This document shows positions 1-12,600 of a stretch of DNA of 64,000 nucleotides, piece by piece; within the stretch, counting starts at the first letter, position 1; the number at the start of each line of letters is the position of its first letter. The translations under genes and the position numbers were made by a program. The stretch is from NCBI RefSeq assembly GCF_043290135.1, contig NW_027464604.1:1247501-1311500 (forward strand), in the 5' to 3' direction. The stretch is from Rhipicephalus microplus (Eukaryota; Arthropoda; Arachnida; Ixodida; Ixodidae). The notes below the pieces were generated by a model. It was not told where the DNA came from and made no database searches. It worked only from the letters and a program-made list of their open reading frames with translations.

Positions 1-993
1 CGATGCAGTGAAGCTTAATCAGCTTTTGGTAATTGTAGTTTTGTCTCCCTGAAACGAATGTGCCAAGTTGCATATTTGGCCCGAGCAGTCGCAAATGCTT
101 ATATTTGTTTGATGCACAAGTGGCTTGTGCGTGCGTTCATTTCGTATCATGTAATGCTCTACTGTTCACGCTGGCTTTACCGCAGTGCTTTTTCGATCCA
201 GTGAAGCTTAATCAGCTTTTGGTAATTGTAGTTTTGTCTCCCTGAAACGAACGTGCCAAGTTGCACATTTGGCCCGAACAGTCGCAAATGCTTATATTTG
301 TTTGATGCACAAGTGGCGTGGGCATGCGTTCATTTCGTATTAAGTAATGCTCTTGTTCTCACGCTTGCTTTACTGCAGTGCTTTCGCAATGCAGTGAAGC
401 CTAATCATCTCTTGGTAATTGTTTTTTGTCTCCCTGAAACGGATGTGCCAAGATGCCTAATTGGCCTGAGCAGTCGCAAATGCTTATATTTGTTTGATGC
501 ACAAGTGGCCTGTGCATACGTTCATTTCGTATCATGCCATGCTCTTCTGCTCAGACTGGCTTTACCGCAGTGCTTTTGCGATGCTGTGAAGCTTGATCTT
601 ATTTAAGTATTTGTCCTTTTGTTTGCCTGAAACGAACGTGCCAAGATGCATATTTGGCCTGAGCAGTCGCAAATGCTTATATTTGTTTGATGCACAAGTG
701 GCCTGTGCATGCGTTCATTTCGTATCAAGTAATGCTTTCTGCTCATGCTGGTTTTACCGCAGTGCTTTGGATATGCAGTGAAGCTTAATCAGCTTTCGGT
801 AATTGTCGTTTTGTCTCCCTGTAACGAACGTGCCAAGTTGCATATTTGGCCCGAGCAGTCGCAAATGCTTATATTTGTTTGATGCACAATTGCCTGTGCA
901 TGCGTTCATTTCGTATCATGTGATGCTTTCTGCTCATGCTGGTTTTACCGCAGTGCTTTGGATATGCAGTGAAGCTTATTCAGCTTTTGGTAA
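1..993. repeat. Tail of an upstream higher-order unit (about five monomers)
   Basis: The window opens inside a monomer. The stretch around 253-800 carries the same diagnostic variants as about 4600-5010: a monomer with ATTAAGTAATGCTCTTGTTC, then one with CATGCCATGCTC, then one with TTGGATATGCAG. The block is therefore related to that internal part of the next unit. The 593 monomer corresponds to the one at 4822 (offset 4229 bp). The following cassette at 994 corresponds to 5032 (offset 4038 bp), so one extra monomer lies between them here. No gene is present. Confidence 0.75.
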
Positions 994-3900
994 TTGTCGT
1001 TTTGTCTCCCTGAAACGAACGTGCCAAGTTGCATATTTGGCCTGAGCAGTCGCAAATGCTTATATTTGTTTGATGCACAATTGGCCTGTGCATGCGTTCA
1101 TTTCGTATCATATAATGCTCTTCTGTTCACGCTGGCTTTCCCGCAGTGTTTTTTCGATCCAGTGAAGCTTAATAATGTTTTGGTAATTGTCTTACTGTCT
1201 CCCTAACTTGGACGTGCCAAGATGCATATATGGCCTGAGCAGATGCAAATGCTTATATTTGTTTGATGCACAAGTGGCCTGTGCATGCGTTCATTTCGTA
1301 TCATGTAATGCTCTTCTGCTCACGCTGGCATCACCGCAGTGCTTTTGCGATGCAGTAAAGCTTCATCAATTTTAAGTATTTGTCCTTTTGTTTGCCTGAA
1401 ACGGACGTGCCAAGATTCATATTTTGCCTGAGCTGTCGCAAATGCTTATCTTTGTTTGATGCACAAGTGGCCTGTGCATGCGTTCATTTCGTATCATGTA
1501 GGTCTCTTCTGCTCATGCTGGCTTTACCGCAGTGCTTTTTCGATGCAGTGAAGCTTAATCAGCTTTCGGTAATTGTCGTTTTGTCTCCCTGAAACGAACG
1601 TGCCAAGTTGCATATTTGGCCTGAGCAGTCGTAAATGCTTATATTTGTTTGATGCACAATTGGCCTGTGCATGCGTTCATTTCGTATCATGTGATGCTTT
1701 CTGCTCATGCTGGTTTTACCGCAGTGCTTTGGATATGCAGTGAAGCTTATTCAGCTTTTGGTAATTGTCGTTTTGTCTCCCTGAAACGAACGTGCCAAGA
1801 TGGATATTTGGCCTGAGCAGTCGCAAATGCTTATATTTGTTTGATGCCCAAGTGGCCTGTGCATGCGTTCATTTCGTATCATGTAATGCTCTTCTGCTCA
1901 CGCTGGCTTTACCGCAGTGCTTTTTCGATGCAGTGAAGCTTGATCATATTTTAGTATTTGTCTTTTCGTTTCTGAGACGGACATGCCAAGATGCATATTT
2001 GGCCTGAGCAGTCACAAATGCTTATATTTGTTGACGCACAAGTGGCCTTAGCATGCGTTCATTTCGTATCATATAATGCTTTTCTGCTCCCAGTGGCTTT
2101 ACCGCAGTGCTTTCGCGATGCAGTGAAGCTTAATTATCTTTTGGTAACTGTCTTTTTGTCTCCATGAAACGGACGTGCCAAGATGCATATTTGGCCTGAG
2201 CAGTCGCAAATGCTTATATTTGTTTGATGCCCAAGTGGCCTGTGCATGCGTTCATTTCGTAACATGTAATGCTCTTCTGCTCACGCTGGCTTTACCGGAG
2301 TGCTTTTTTAATGCAGTGAAGCTTGATCATATTTTAGTATTTGTCTTTTCGTTTGTCTGAGACGGACATGCCAAGATGCATATTTGGCCTGAGCAGTCGC
2401 AAATGCTTATATTTGTTTGATGCACAAGTGGCCTGTGCATGCATTCATTTTGTATCATGTAATGCTCTTCTGCTCATGCTGGTTTTACCGCAGTGCTTTG
2501 GCTATGCAGTGAAGCTAAATCAGCTTTTGGTAATTGTCTTTTTGTCTCCCTGAAACGAACGTGCCAAGATGCATATTTGGCCTGTGCAGTCGCAAATGCT
2601 TATATTTGTTTGATGCACAATTGGCCTGTGCATGCGTTCATTTCGTATCATATAATGCTCTTCTGTTCACGCTGGCTTTACCGCAGTGCTTTTTTGATCC
2701 AGTGAAGCTTAATAATGTTTTGGTAATTGTCTTACTGTCTCCCTAACTTGGACGTGCTAAGATGCATATATGGTCTGAGCAGGCGCAAATGCTTATGTTT
2801 GTTTGATGCACAAGTGGCCTGTGCATGCGTTCATTTCGTATCATGTAATGCTCTTCTGCTCATGCTGGCATTACCGCAGTGCTTTTGCGATGCAGTAAAG
2901 CTTCATCAAATTTAGGTATTTGTCCTTTTGTTTGCTGAAACGGACGTGCCAAGATGCATATTTGGCCTGAGCAGTCGCAAATGCTTATATTTGTTTGATG
3001 CACAAGTGGCCTGTGCATGCATTCATTTGGTATCATGTAATGCTCTTCTGCTCATGCTGGTTTTACCGCAGTGCTTTGGCTATGCAGTGAAGCTAAATCA
3101 GCTTTTGGTAATTGTCTTTTTGTCTCCCTGAAACGAACGTGCCAAGATGCATATTTGGCCTGTGCAGTCGCAAATGCTTATATTTGTTTGATGCACAAGT
3201 GGCGTGGGCATGCGTTCATTTCTTATTAAGTAATGCTCTTGTTCTCACGCTTGCTTTACTGCAGTGCTTTCGCAATGCAGTGAAGCCTAATCATCTCTTG
3301 GTAATTGTTTTTTTTGTCTCCCTGAAACAGACATGTCCAGATGCATATTTGGCGTGAGCAGTCGCAAATGCTTATATTTGATTGATGCACAAGTGGCCTG
3401 TGCATGCGTTCATTTCGTATCATGTAATGCTCTTCTGCTCACGCTGGCATTACCGCCGTGCTTTTGCGTTGCAGTGAAGCTTCATCAAATTTAAATATCT
3501 GTCCTTTTGTTTGCCTGAAACGGACGTGCCAAGATGCATATTTGGCTTGAGCTGTCGCAAATGCTTTTATTTGTTTGATGCACAAGTGGCCTGTGCATGC
3601 GTTCATTTCGTATCATGTAATGCTGTTCTGCTCATGCTGATTTTACCGCAGTGCTTTGGCGATGCAGTGAAGCTTGATCTTATTTAAGTATTTGTCCTTA
3701 TGTTTGCCTGAAACGAACGTGCCAAGGTGCATATTTGGCCTGAGCAGTCGCAAATGCTTATATTTGTTTGCACAAGTGGCCTGTGCATGCGTTCATTTCG
3801 TATCATGTAATGCTCTTCTGCTCATGCTGGTTTTACCGCAGTGCTTTGGCGATGCAGTAAGCTTAATCAGCGTTTGGTAATTGTCGTTTTGACTCCCTGA

Positions 3901-4525
3901 AACGAACGTGCCAAGTTGCATATTTGGCCTGAGCAGTCGCAAATGCTTATATTTGTTTGATGCACAATTGGCCTGTGCATGCGTTCATTTCGTATCATAT
4001 AATGCTCTTCAGTTCACGCTGGCTTTACCGCAGTGCTTTTTCGATCCAGTGAAGCTTATTAATGTTTTGGTAATTGTCTTACTGTCTCCCTAACTTGGAC
4101 GTGCCAAGATGCATATATTGTCTGAGCAGGCGCAAATGCTTATATTTGTTTGATGCACAAGTGGCCTGTGCATGCGTTCATTTCGTATCATGTAATGCTC
4201 TTCTGCTCACGCTGGCATTACCGCAGTGCTTTTGCGATGCAGTAAAGCTTCATCAAATTTAGGTATTTGTCCTTTTGTTTGCCTGAAACGGACGTGCCAA
4301 GATGCATATTTGCCTGAGCAGTCGCAAATGCTTATATTTCTTTGATGCACAAGTGGCCTGTGCATGCGTTCATTTCGTATTATGTAACGCTCTTCTGTTC
4401 ACGCTGGCTTTACCGCAGTGCTTTTTCGATCCAGTGAAGCTTAATAATTTTTTGGCAATTGTCTTATTGTCTCCCTAAAACAGACGTGCCAAGATGCATA
4501 TTTGGCCTGTGCAGTCGCAAATGCT

Positions 4526-4539
4526 TATATTTGATGCAC
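4526..4539. repeat. TTTG slippage deletion, recurrent
   Basis: The standard monomer reads TATATTTGTTTGATGC; this copy reads TATATTTGATGC, one TTTG fewer in a tandem TTTGTTTG. The same deletion is found near 17055, 27266, 30926, 47121, 48656, 52319 and 56945. The first four are inherited copies of one event within duplicated units. The later ones sit in different monomer types, which suggests independent slippage. Confidence 0.75.
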
Positions 4540-5224
4540 AAGTGGCGTGGGCATGCGTTCATTTCTTATTAAGTAATGCTCTTGTTCTCACGCTTGCTTT
4601 ACTGCAGTGCTTTCGCAATGCAGTGAAGCCTAATCATCTCTTGGTAATTGTTTTTTGTCTCCCTCAAACGGATGTGCCAAGATGCTCATTTGGCCTGAGC
4701 AGTCGCAAATGCTTATATTTGTTTGATGCACAAGTGGCCTGTGCATACGTTCATTTCGTATCATGCCATGCTCTTCTGCTCAGACTGGCTTTACCGCAGT
4801 GCTTTTGCGATGCAGTGAAGCTTGATCTTATTTAAGTATTTGTCCTTTTGTTTGCCTGAAACGAAAATGCCAAGATGCATATTTGGCCTGAGCAGTCGCA
4901 AATGCTTATATTTGTTTGATGCACAAGTGGCCTGTACATGCGTTCATTTCGTATCATGTAATGCTTTCTGCTCATGCTGGTTTTACCGCAGTGCTTTGGA
5001 TATGCAGTGAAGCTTAATGAGCTTTCGGTAATTGTCGTTTTGTCTCCCTGAAACGAACGTGCCAAGTTGCATATTTGGCCTGAGCAGTCGCAATTGCTTA
5101 TATTTGTTTGATGCACAATTGGCCTGTGCATGCGTTCATTTCGTATCATATAATGCTCTTCTGTTCACGCTGGCTTTTCCGCAGTGCTTTTTCGATCCAG
5201 TGAAGCTTAATAATGTTTTGGTAA

Positions 5225-7538
5225 TTGTCTTACTGTCTCCCTAACTTGGACGTGCCAAGATGCATATATGGCCTGAGCAGACGCAAATGCTTATATTTGT
5301 TTGATGCACAAGTGGCCTGTGCATGCGTTCATTTCATATCATTTAATGCTCTTCTGCTCACGCCGGCATTACCGCAGTGCTTTTGCGATGCAGTAAAGCT
5401 TAATCATCCTTTGGTAATTTTCTTTTTGTCTCCCTGAAACGGAAGTGCCAAGACGCATATTTGGCCTCAGCAGTTGCAAATGCCTATATTTGTTTGATGC
5501 ACAAGTGGCCTGGGCATGCGTTCATTTCGTATCATGTAGGTCTCTTCTGCTCATGCTGGCTTTACCGCAGTGCTTTTTCGATGCAGTGAAGCTTAATCAT
5601 CTTTTGGTAATTGTCTTTTTGTCTCCCTGAAACGAACGTGCCAAGATGCCTATTTGGCTTGAGCAGTCGCAAATGCTTATATCTGTTGATGCACAAGTGG
5701 CCTGAGCATGCGTTCATTTCGTATCATGTAATGCTTTTCTGCTCAGAGTGGCTTTACCGCAGTGCTTTCGCGATGCAGTGAAGCTTAATCATCCTTTTGT
5801 AATTTTCTTTTTGTCTCCCTGAAACGGACGTGCCAAGACGCAAATTTGGCCTGAGCAGTTGCAAATGCCTATATTTGTTTGATGCACAAGTGGCCTGGGC
5901 ATGCGTTCATTTCGTATCATGTAGGTCTCTTCTGCTCATGCTGGCTTTACCGCAGTGCTTTTTCGATGCAGTGAAGCTTAATCATCTTTTGGTAATTGTC
6001 TTTTTGTCTCCCTGAAGCGAACGTGCCAAGATGCATATTTGGCCTGAGCAGTCGCAAATGCTTATATTTGTTTGATGCCCAAGTGGCCTGTGCATGCGTT
6101 CATTTCGTAACATGTAATGCTCTTATGCTCACGCTGGCTTTACCGCAGTGCTTTTTCGATGCAGTGAAGCTTGATCATATTTTAGTATTTGTCTTTTCGT
6201 TTGTCTGAGACGGACATGCCAAGATGTATATTTGGCCTGAGCAGTCGCAATTGCTTATATTTGTTTGATGCACAATTGGCCTGTGCATGCGTTCATTTCG
6301 TATCATATAATGCTCTTCTGTTCACGCTGGCTTTTCCGCAGTGCTTTTTCGATCCAGTGAAGCTTAATAATGTTTTGGTAATTGTCTTACTGTCTCCCTA
6401 ACTTGGACGTGCCAAGATGCATATATGGCCTGAGCAGACGCAAATGCTTATATTTGTTTGATGCACAAGTGGCCTGTGCATGCGTTCATTTCATATCATG
6501 TAATGCTCTTCTGCTCACGCTGGCATTACCGCAGTGCTTTTGCGATGCAGTAAAGCTTAATCATCCTTTGGTAATTTTCTTTTTGTCTCCCTGAAACGGA
6601 CGTGCCAAGACGCATATTTGGCCTCAGCAGTTGCAAATGCCTATATTTGTTTGATGCACAAGTGGCCTGGGCATGCGTTCATTTCGTATCATGTAGGTCT
6701 CTTCTGCTCATGCTGGCTTTACCGCAGTGCTTTTTCGATGCAGTGAAGCTTAATCATCTTTTGGTAATTGTCTTTTTGTCTCCCTGAAACGAACGTGCCA
6801 AGATGCATATTTGGCTTGAGCAGTCGCAAATGCTTATATCTGTTGATGCACAAGTGGCCTGAGCATGCGTTCATTTCGTATCATGTAATGCTTTTCTGCT
6901 CAGAGTGGCTTTACCGCAGTGCTTTCGCGATGCAGTGAAGCTTAATCATCCTTTTGTAATTTTCTTTTTGTCTCCCTGAAACGGACGTGCCAAGACGCAA
7001 ATTTGGCCTGAGCAGTTGCAAATGCCTATATTTGTTTGATGCACAAGTGGCCTGGGCATGCGTTCATTGCGTATCATGTAGGTCTCTTCTGCTCATGCTG
7101 GCTTTACCGCAGTGCTTTTTCGATGCAGTGAAGCTTAATCATCTTTTGGTAATTGTCTTTTTGTCTCCCTGAAGCGAACGTGCCAAGATGCATATTTGGC
7201 CTGAGCAGTCGCAAATGCTTATATTTGTTTGATGCCCAAGTGGCCTGTGCATGCGTTCATTTCGTAACATGTAATGCTCTTATGCTCACGCTGGCTTTAC
7301 CGCAGTGCTTTTTCGATGCAGTGAAGCTTGATCATATTTTAGTATTTGTCTTTTCGTTTGTCTGAGACGGACATGCCAAGATGTATATTTGGCCTGAGCA
7401 GTCGCAAATGCTTATATTTGTTGATGCACAAGTGGCCTGAGCATGCGTTCATTTCGTATCATGTAATGCTTTTCTGCTCACAGTGGCTTTACCGCAGTGC
7501 TTTCGCGACGCAGTGAAGCCTAATTATCTTTTGGTAAC
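5225..7538. repeat. Six-monomer tandem duplication (2 x 1157 bp), only in unit 1
   Basis: Diagnostic monomers at 5225, 5445, 5830 and 5996 repeat at 6382, 6602, 6987 and 7153, each 1157 bp later. Units 2 and 3 hold the single-copy arrangement: 18166, 18551 and 19129, and 32231, 32616 and 33194. The duplication therefore arose in this copy, or was lost from both others. The junction is the chimeric monomer at 6189. A separate one-monomer deficit near 5400, relative to 17946-18138 of unit 2, appears to be a recombination close to the HindIII site. Confidence 0.85.
6189..6381. repeat. Chimeric monomer at the 1157-bp duplication junction
   Basis: The 5' part, with GACGGACATGCCAAGATGTA, matches the monomer starting at 7346. 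The 3' part, with CGCAATTGC, the ACAATTGG variant and CATATAATG, matches the monomer at 5032. The last 5'-type difference is at 6227 and the first 3'-type difference at 6251. An in-phase crossover between two monomers six periods apart must lie between these positions. This is direct sequence evidence of unequal exchange. Confidence 0.85.
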
Positions 7539-8539
7539 TGTCTTTTTGTCTCCATGAAACGGACGTGCCAAGATGCATATTTGGCCTGAGCAGTCGCAAA
7601 TGCTTATATTTGTTTGATGCCCAAGTGGCCTGTGCATGCGTTCATTTCGTATCATGTAATGCTCTTCTGCTCACGCTGGCTTTACCGCAGTGCTTTTTTG
7701 ATGCAGTGAAGCTTGATCATATTTTAGTATTTGTCTTTTCGTTTGTCTGAGACGGACATGCCAAGATGCATATTTGGCCTGAGCAGTCGCAAATGCTTAT
7801 ATTTGTTTGATGCACAAGTGGCCTGTGCATGCATTCATTTTGTATCATGAAATGCTCTTCTGCTCGTGCAAGTTTTACCGCAGTGCTTTGGCTATGCAGT
7901 CAAGCTAAATCAGCTTTTGGTAATTGTCTTTTTGTCTCCCTGAAACGAACGTGCCAAGTTGCATATTTGGCCTGAGCAGTCGCGAATGCTTATAATTGTT
8001 TGATGCACAATTGGCCTGTGCATGCGTTCATTTCGTATCATGTAACGCTCTTCTGTTCACGCTGGCTTTACCGCAGTGGTTTTTCGATCCAGTGAAGCTT
8101 AATAATTTTTTGGTAATTGTCTTATTGTCTCCCTAAAAGGGACGTGCCAACATGCATATTTGGCCTGTGCAGTCACAAATGCTTATATTTGTTTGATGCA
8201 CAAGTGGCGTGGGCATGCGTTCATTTCGTATTAAGTAATGCTCCATTTCTCAAGCTTGCTTTACTGCAGTGTTTTCGCAATGCAGTGAAGCCTAATCATC
8301 TCTTGGTAATTGTTTTTTTGTCTCCCTGAAACGAACATGTCAAGTTGCATATTTGGCCTGAGCAGTCGCAAATGCTTATATTTGATTGATGCACAAGTGG
8401 CCTGTGCATGCGTTCATTTCGTATCATGTAATGCTCTTCTGCTCACGCTGGCATTACCGCAGTGCTTTTGCGTTGCAGTGAAGCTTCAACAAATTTAAGT
8501 ATTTGTCCTTTTGTTTGCCTGAAACGGACGTGCCAAGAT

Positions 8540-8568
8540 GCATATTTGGCTTGAGCAGTCGCAAATGC
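8540..8568. other. Imperfect inverted repeat within the monomer
   Basis: GCATATTTG at 8540-8548 pairs with CAAATGC at 8562-8568 around a 13-base loop, leaving a two-base AT bulge in the left arm. It lies just upstream of the perfect inverted repeat at 8582-8602, so most monomers hold two adjacent potential hairpins. Variants such as GCATATGC in place of CAAATGC (for example near 9910) weaken it. Confidence 0.55.
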
Positions 8569-8581
8569 TTATATTTGTTTG

Positions 8582-8602
8582 ATGCACAAGTGGCCTGTGC
8601 AT
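8582..8602. other. Perfect 7-bp inverted repeat (possible cruciform), reference copy
   Basis: ATGCACA at 8582-8588 is followed by a 7-base spacer AGTGGCC and by TGTGCAT at 8596-8602, its exact reverse complement. The same element stands at 690-710 and in most monomers of the window. Some subfamilies lose it: copies reading ATGCAAA (for example near 12050 and 39030), ATGCCCA (near 1847) or CCTCTGCAT (near 12256) have one arm changed. Short dyads are known to be enriched in several centromeric satellites and can extrude as hairpins. Any role here is inference. Confidence 0.85.
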
Positions 8603-9660
8603 GCGTTCATTTCGTATCATGTGATGCTCTTCTGCTCATGCTGGTTTTACCGCAGTGCTTTGGCGATGCAGTGAAGCTTAATCAGCTTTTGGTAATTGTC
8701 GTTTTGTCTCCCTGAAACGAACGTGCCAAGTTGCATATTTGGCCTGAGCAGTCGCAAATGCTTATATTTGTTTGATGCACAATTGGCCTGTGCATGCGTT
8801 CATTTCATAGGATATAATGCTCTTCTGTTCACGCTGGCTTTACCGCAGTGCTTTTTTGATCCAGTGAAGCTTAATAATGTTTTGGTAATTGTCTTACTGT
8901 CTCCCTAACTTGGACGTGCCAAGATGCATATATGGTCTGAGCAGGCGCAAATGCTTATGTTTGTTTGATGCACAAGTGGCCTGTGCATGCGTTCATTTCG
9001 TATCATGTAATGCTCTTCTGCTCACGCTGGCATTACCGCAGTGCTTTTGCGATGCAGTAAAGCTTCATCAAATTTAGGTATGTGTCCTTTTGTTTGCCTG
9101 AAACGGACGTGCCAAGATGCATATTTGGCCTGAGCAGTCGCAAATGCTTATATTTGTTTGATGCACAAGTGGCCTGTGCATGCATTCATTTCGTATCATG
9201 TAATGCTCTTCTGCTCATGCTGGTTTTACCGCAGTGCTTTGGCTATGCAGTGAAGCTAAATCAGCTTTTGGTAATTGTCTTTTTGTCTCCCTGAAACGAA
9301 CGTGCCAAGTTGCATATTTGGCCTGAGCAGTCGAGAATGCCTATATTTGTTTCATGCACAAGTGGCCTGTGCATGCGTTCATTTCGTATTATGTAACGCT
9401 CTTCTGTTCACGCTGGCTTTACCGCAGTGCTTTTTCGATCCAGTGAAGCTTAATAATTTTTTGGTAATTGTCTTATTGTCTTGCTATAACGGACGTGCCA
9501 AGATGCATATTTGGCCTGTGCAGTCGCAAATGCTTATATTTGTTTGATGCACAAGTGGCGTGGGCATGCGTTCATTTCTTATTAAGTAATGCTCTTGTTC
9601 TCACACTTGCTTTACTGCAGTGCTTTTGCAATGCAGTGAAGCCTAATCATCTCTTGGTAA

Positions 9661-9670
9661 TTTTTTTTTT
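9661..9670. repeat. Homopolymer T10 in a monomer
   Basis: A run of ten T replaces the usual TTGTCTTTTTG segment between GGTAA and GTCTCCC. Its relatives have shorter runs, such as the eight or nine T near 35292. A similar T9 stands at 50198-50206. These are the most likely places for sequencing or consensus length errors in the window. Confidence 0.7.
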
Positions 9671-12600
9671 GTCTCCCTGAAACAGACATGTCAAGATGCA
9701 TATTTGGCCTGAGCAGTCGCAAATGCTTATATTTGATTGATGCACAAGTGGCCTGTGCATGCGTTCATTTCGTATCATGTAATGCTCTTCTGCTCACGCT
9801 GGCATTACCGCCGTGCTTTTGCGTTGCAGTGAAGCTTCATCAAATTTAAGTATCTGTCCTTTTGTTTGCCTAAAACGGACGTGCCAAGATGCATATTTGG
9901 CCTGAGCAGTCGCATATGCTTATATTTGTTTGATGCACAAGTGGCCTGTGCATGCGTTCATTTCGTATCATGTAATGCTATTTGCTCAAGCTGGCTTTAC
10001 CGCAGTGCTTTTGTGATGCAGTGAAGCTTGATCATATTTAAGTATTTGTCCTTTTGTTTGCCTGATGCGGACGTGCCAAGATGCATATTTGGCCTGTGCA
10101 GTCGCAAATGCTTATATTTGTTTGATGCACAAGTGGCCTGTGCATGCGTTCATTTCGTATCATGTAACGCTCTTCTGTTCACGCTGGCTTTACCGCAGTG
10201 CTTTTTCGATCCAGTGAAGCTTAATAATTCTTGGTAATTGTCTTATTGTCTCCCTAAAACGGACGTGCCAAGATGCATATTTGGCCTGAGCAGTCGCATA
10301 TGCTTATATTTGTTTGATGCACAAGTGGCCTGTGCATGCGTTCATTTCGTATCATGTAATGCTCTTCTGCTCATGCTGGCTTTACCGCAGTGCTTTTGCG
10401 ATGCAGTGAAAGTTGATCATATTTAAGTATTTGTCCTTTTGTTTGCCTGAAACGGACATGCCAAAATGCATATTTGGCCTGAGCACTCGCAAATGCTTAT
10501 ATTTGTTTGATGCACAAGTACCCTGTGCATGCGTTCATTTCGTATCATGTAGTGCTCTTCTGCTCATGCTGGCTTTACCGCAGTGCTTTTGTGATGCAGT
10601 GAAGCTTGATCATATTTAAGTATTTGTCCTTTTGTTTGCCTGATGCGGACGTGCCAAGATGCATATTAGGCTTGAGCAGTCGCAAATGCTAATATTTGTT
10701 TGATGCACAAGTGGCCTGTGCATGCGTTCATTTCGTATCATGTAATGCTCTTCTGCTCATGCTGGTTTTACCGCAGTGCTTTGGCGATGCAGTGAAGCTT
10801 AATCAGCTTTTGGTAATTGTAGTTTTGTGTCCCTGAAACTAACGTGCCAAGTTGCACATTTGGCCCGAGCAGTCGCAAATGCTTATATTTGTTTGATGCA
10901 CAAGTGGCTTGTGCATGCGTTCATTTCGTATCATGAAATGCTCTTCTGCTCATGCTGGTTTTACCGCAGTGCTTTGCAATGCAGTGAAGCTAAATCAGCT
11001 TTTGGTAATTGTCGTTTTGTCTCCGTAAACGAACGTGCCAAGTTGCATATTTGGTCTGAGCAGTCGCAATTGCTTATATTTGTTTGATGCACAATTGGCC
11101 TTTGCATGCGTTCATTTCGTATCATGTAATGCTCTTCTGTTCACGCTGGCTTTACCGCAGTGCTTTTTCGATCCAGTGAAGCTTAATAATTTTTTGGTAA
11201 TTGTCTTGCTGTCTCCCTAACTTGGACGTGCCAAGATGCATATATGGCCTGAGCAGTCGCAAATGCTTATATTTGTTTGATGCACAAGTGGCCTGTGCAA
11301 GCGTTCATTTCGTATCATGTAATGCTCTTCTGCTCACAGTGGCTTTACCGCAGTGCTTTCGCGATGCAGTGAAGCTTAATTATCTTTTGGTAATTGTCTT
11401 TTTGTCTCCATGAAACGGACGTGCCAAGATGCATATTTGGCCTGAGCAGTTGCAAATGCTTATATTTTTAATGCCCAAGTGGCCTGTGCATGCGTTCATT
11501 TCGTATCATGTAATGCTCTTCTGCTCACGCTGGTTTTACCGCAGTGCTTTTTCGATGCAGTGAAGCTTGATCATATTTTAGTATTTGTCTTTTAGTTTGT
11601 CTGAGACGGACATGCCAAGATGCATATTTGGCCTGAGCAGTCGCAAATGCTTATATTTGTTTGATGCACAAGTGGCCTGTGCATGCGTTCACTTCGTATC
11701 AAGTAATGCTCTTCTGCTCACGCTGGCTTTACCGCAGTGCATTCGCGATGCAGTGATGCATAATCATCTTTTGGTAATTGTCATTTTGTCTCTCTGAAAC
11801 GGACTTGCCAAGATGCATATTTGGCCTGAGCAGTCGCAAATGCTTATATTTGTTTGATGCACAAGTGGCCTGTGCATGCGTTCACTTCGTATCATGTCTT
11901 GCTCTTCTGCTCATGCTGGCTTTACCGCAGTTCTTTCGCGATGCAGTGAAGCTTAATCATCTTTTGGTAATTGTCCTTTTGTTTGCCTGAAACGGACCTG
12001 CCAAGATGTATATTTGGCCTGAGCAGTCGCGAAAGCTTATATTTGTTTGATGCAAATGTGGCCTGTGCATGCGTTAATTTCGTATCATGTAATGCTTTTC
12101 TGCTCACGGTGGCTTTACCGCAGTGCTTTCGCGATGCAGTGAAGCTTAATCATCTTTTGGTAATTATCTTTTTTTCTCTATGAAACCGACGTGCCAAGAT
12201 GCATATTTGGCCTGAGCAGTCGCATATGCTTATATTTGTTTGATGCACAAGTGGCCTCTGCATGCGTTCATTTCGTATCATGTAATGCTATTTGCTCAAG
12301 CTGGCTTTACCGCAGTGCTTTTGTGATGCAGTGAAGCTTGATCATATTTAAGAATTTGTCCTCTTGTTTGCCTGATGCGGACGTGCCAAGATGCATATTT
12401 GGCCTGTGCAGTCGCAAATGCTTATATTTGTTTGATGCACAAGTGGTCTGGGCACGCGTTCATTTTGTATCATGTAGTTCTCTTCTTCTCATGCTGGCTT
12501 TACCGCAGTGCTTTTTCGATGCAGTGAAGCTTGATCATATTTTAGTATTTGTACTTTTGTTTGCCCGAAACGGACGTGCCAAGATGCATATTTGGCCTGA

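Larger units (their letters stand above)
8503..8695. repeat. Representative 193-bp monomer
   Basis: A typical copy in the phase used for all block coordinates here. In order it holds a T-rich start with TTTTGTTTGCCTGAAACGG (replaced by TTTTGTCTCCCTGAAACG in the other main variant), an imperfect dyad at 8540-8568, a perfect inverted repeat at 8582-8602, CpG-containing CGTTCATTTCGTATC, a pyrimidine-rich CTCTTCTGCTCATGCTGG, a short direct repeat GCAGTG at 8652-8657 and 8668-8673, and HindIII AAGCTT at 8674-8679. The last part, TTTTGGTAATTG, leads into the next copy. The length is 193 = 3x64+1, so no reading frame can run through successive copies. No box matching a known centromere-protein site is evident. 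Confidence 0.9.

Noticed and set aside
8503..8530. Promoter or ribosome-binding sites in the T-rich or purine stretches
   Set aside because: The TTTTGT and GAAACGG stretches are part of every monomer and precede no gene. There is no support for a bacterial or eukaryotic promoter.
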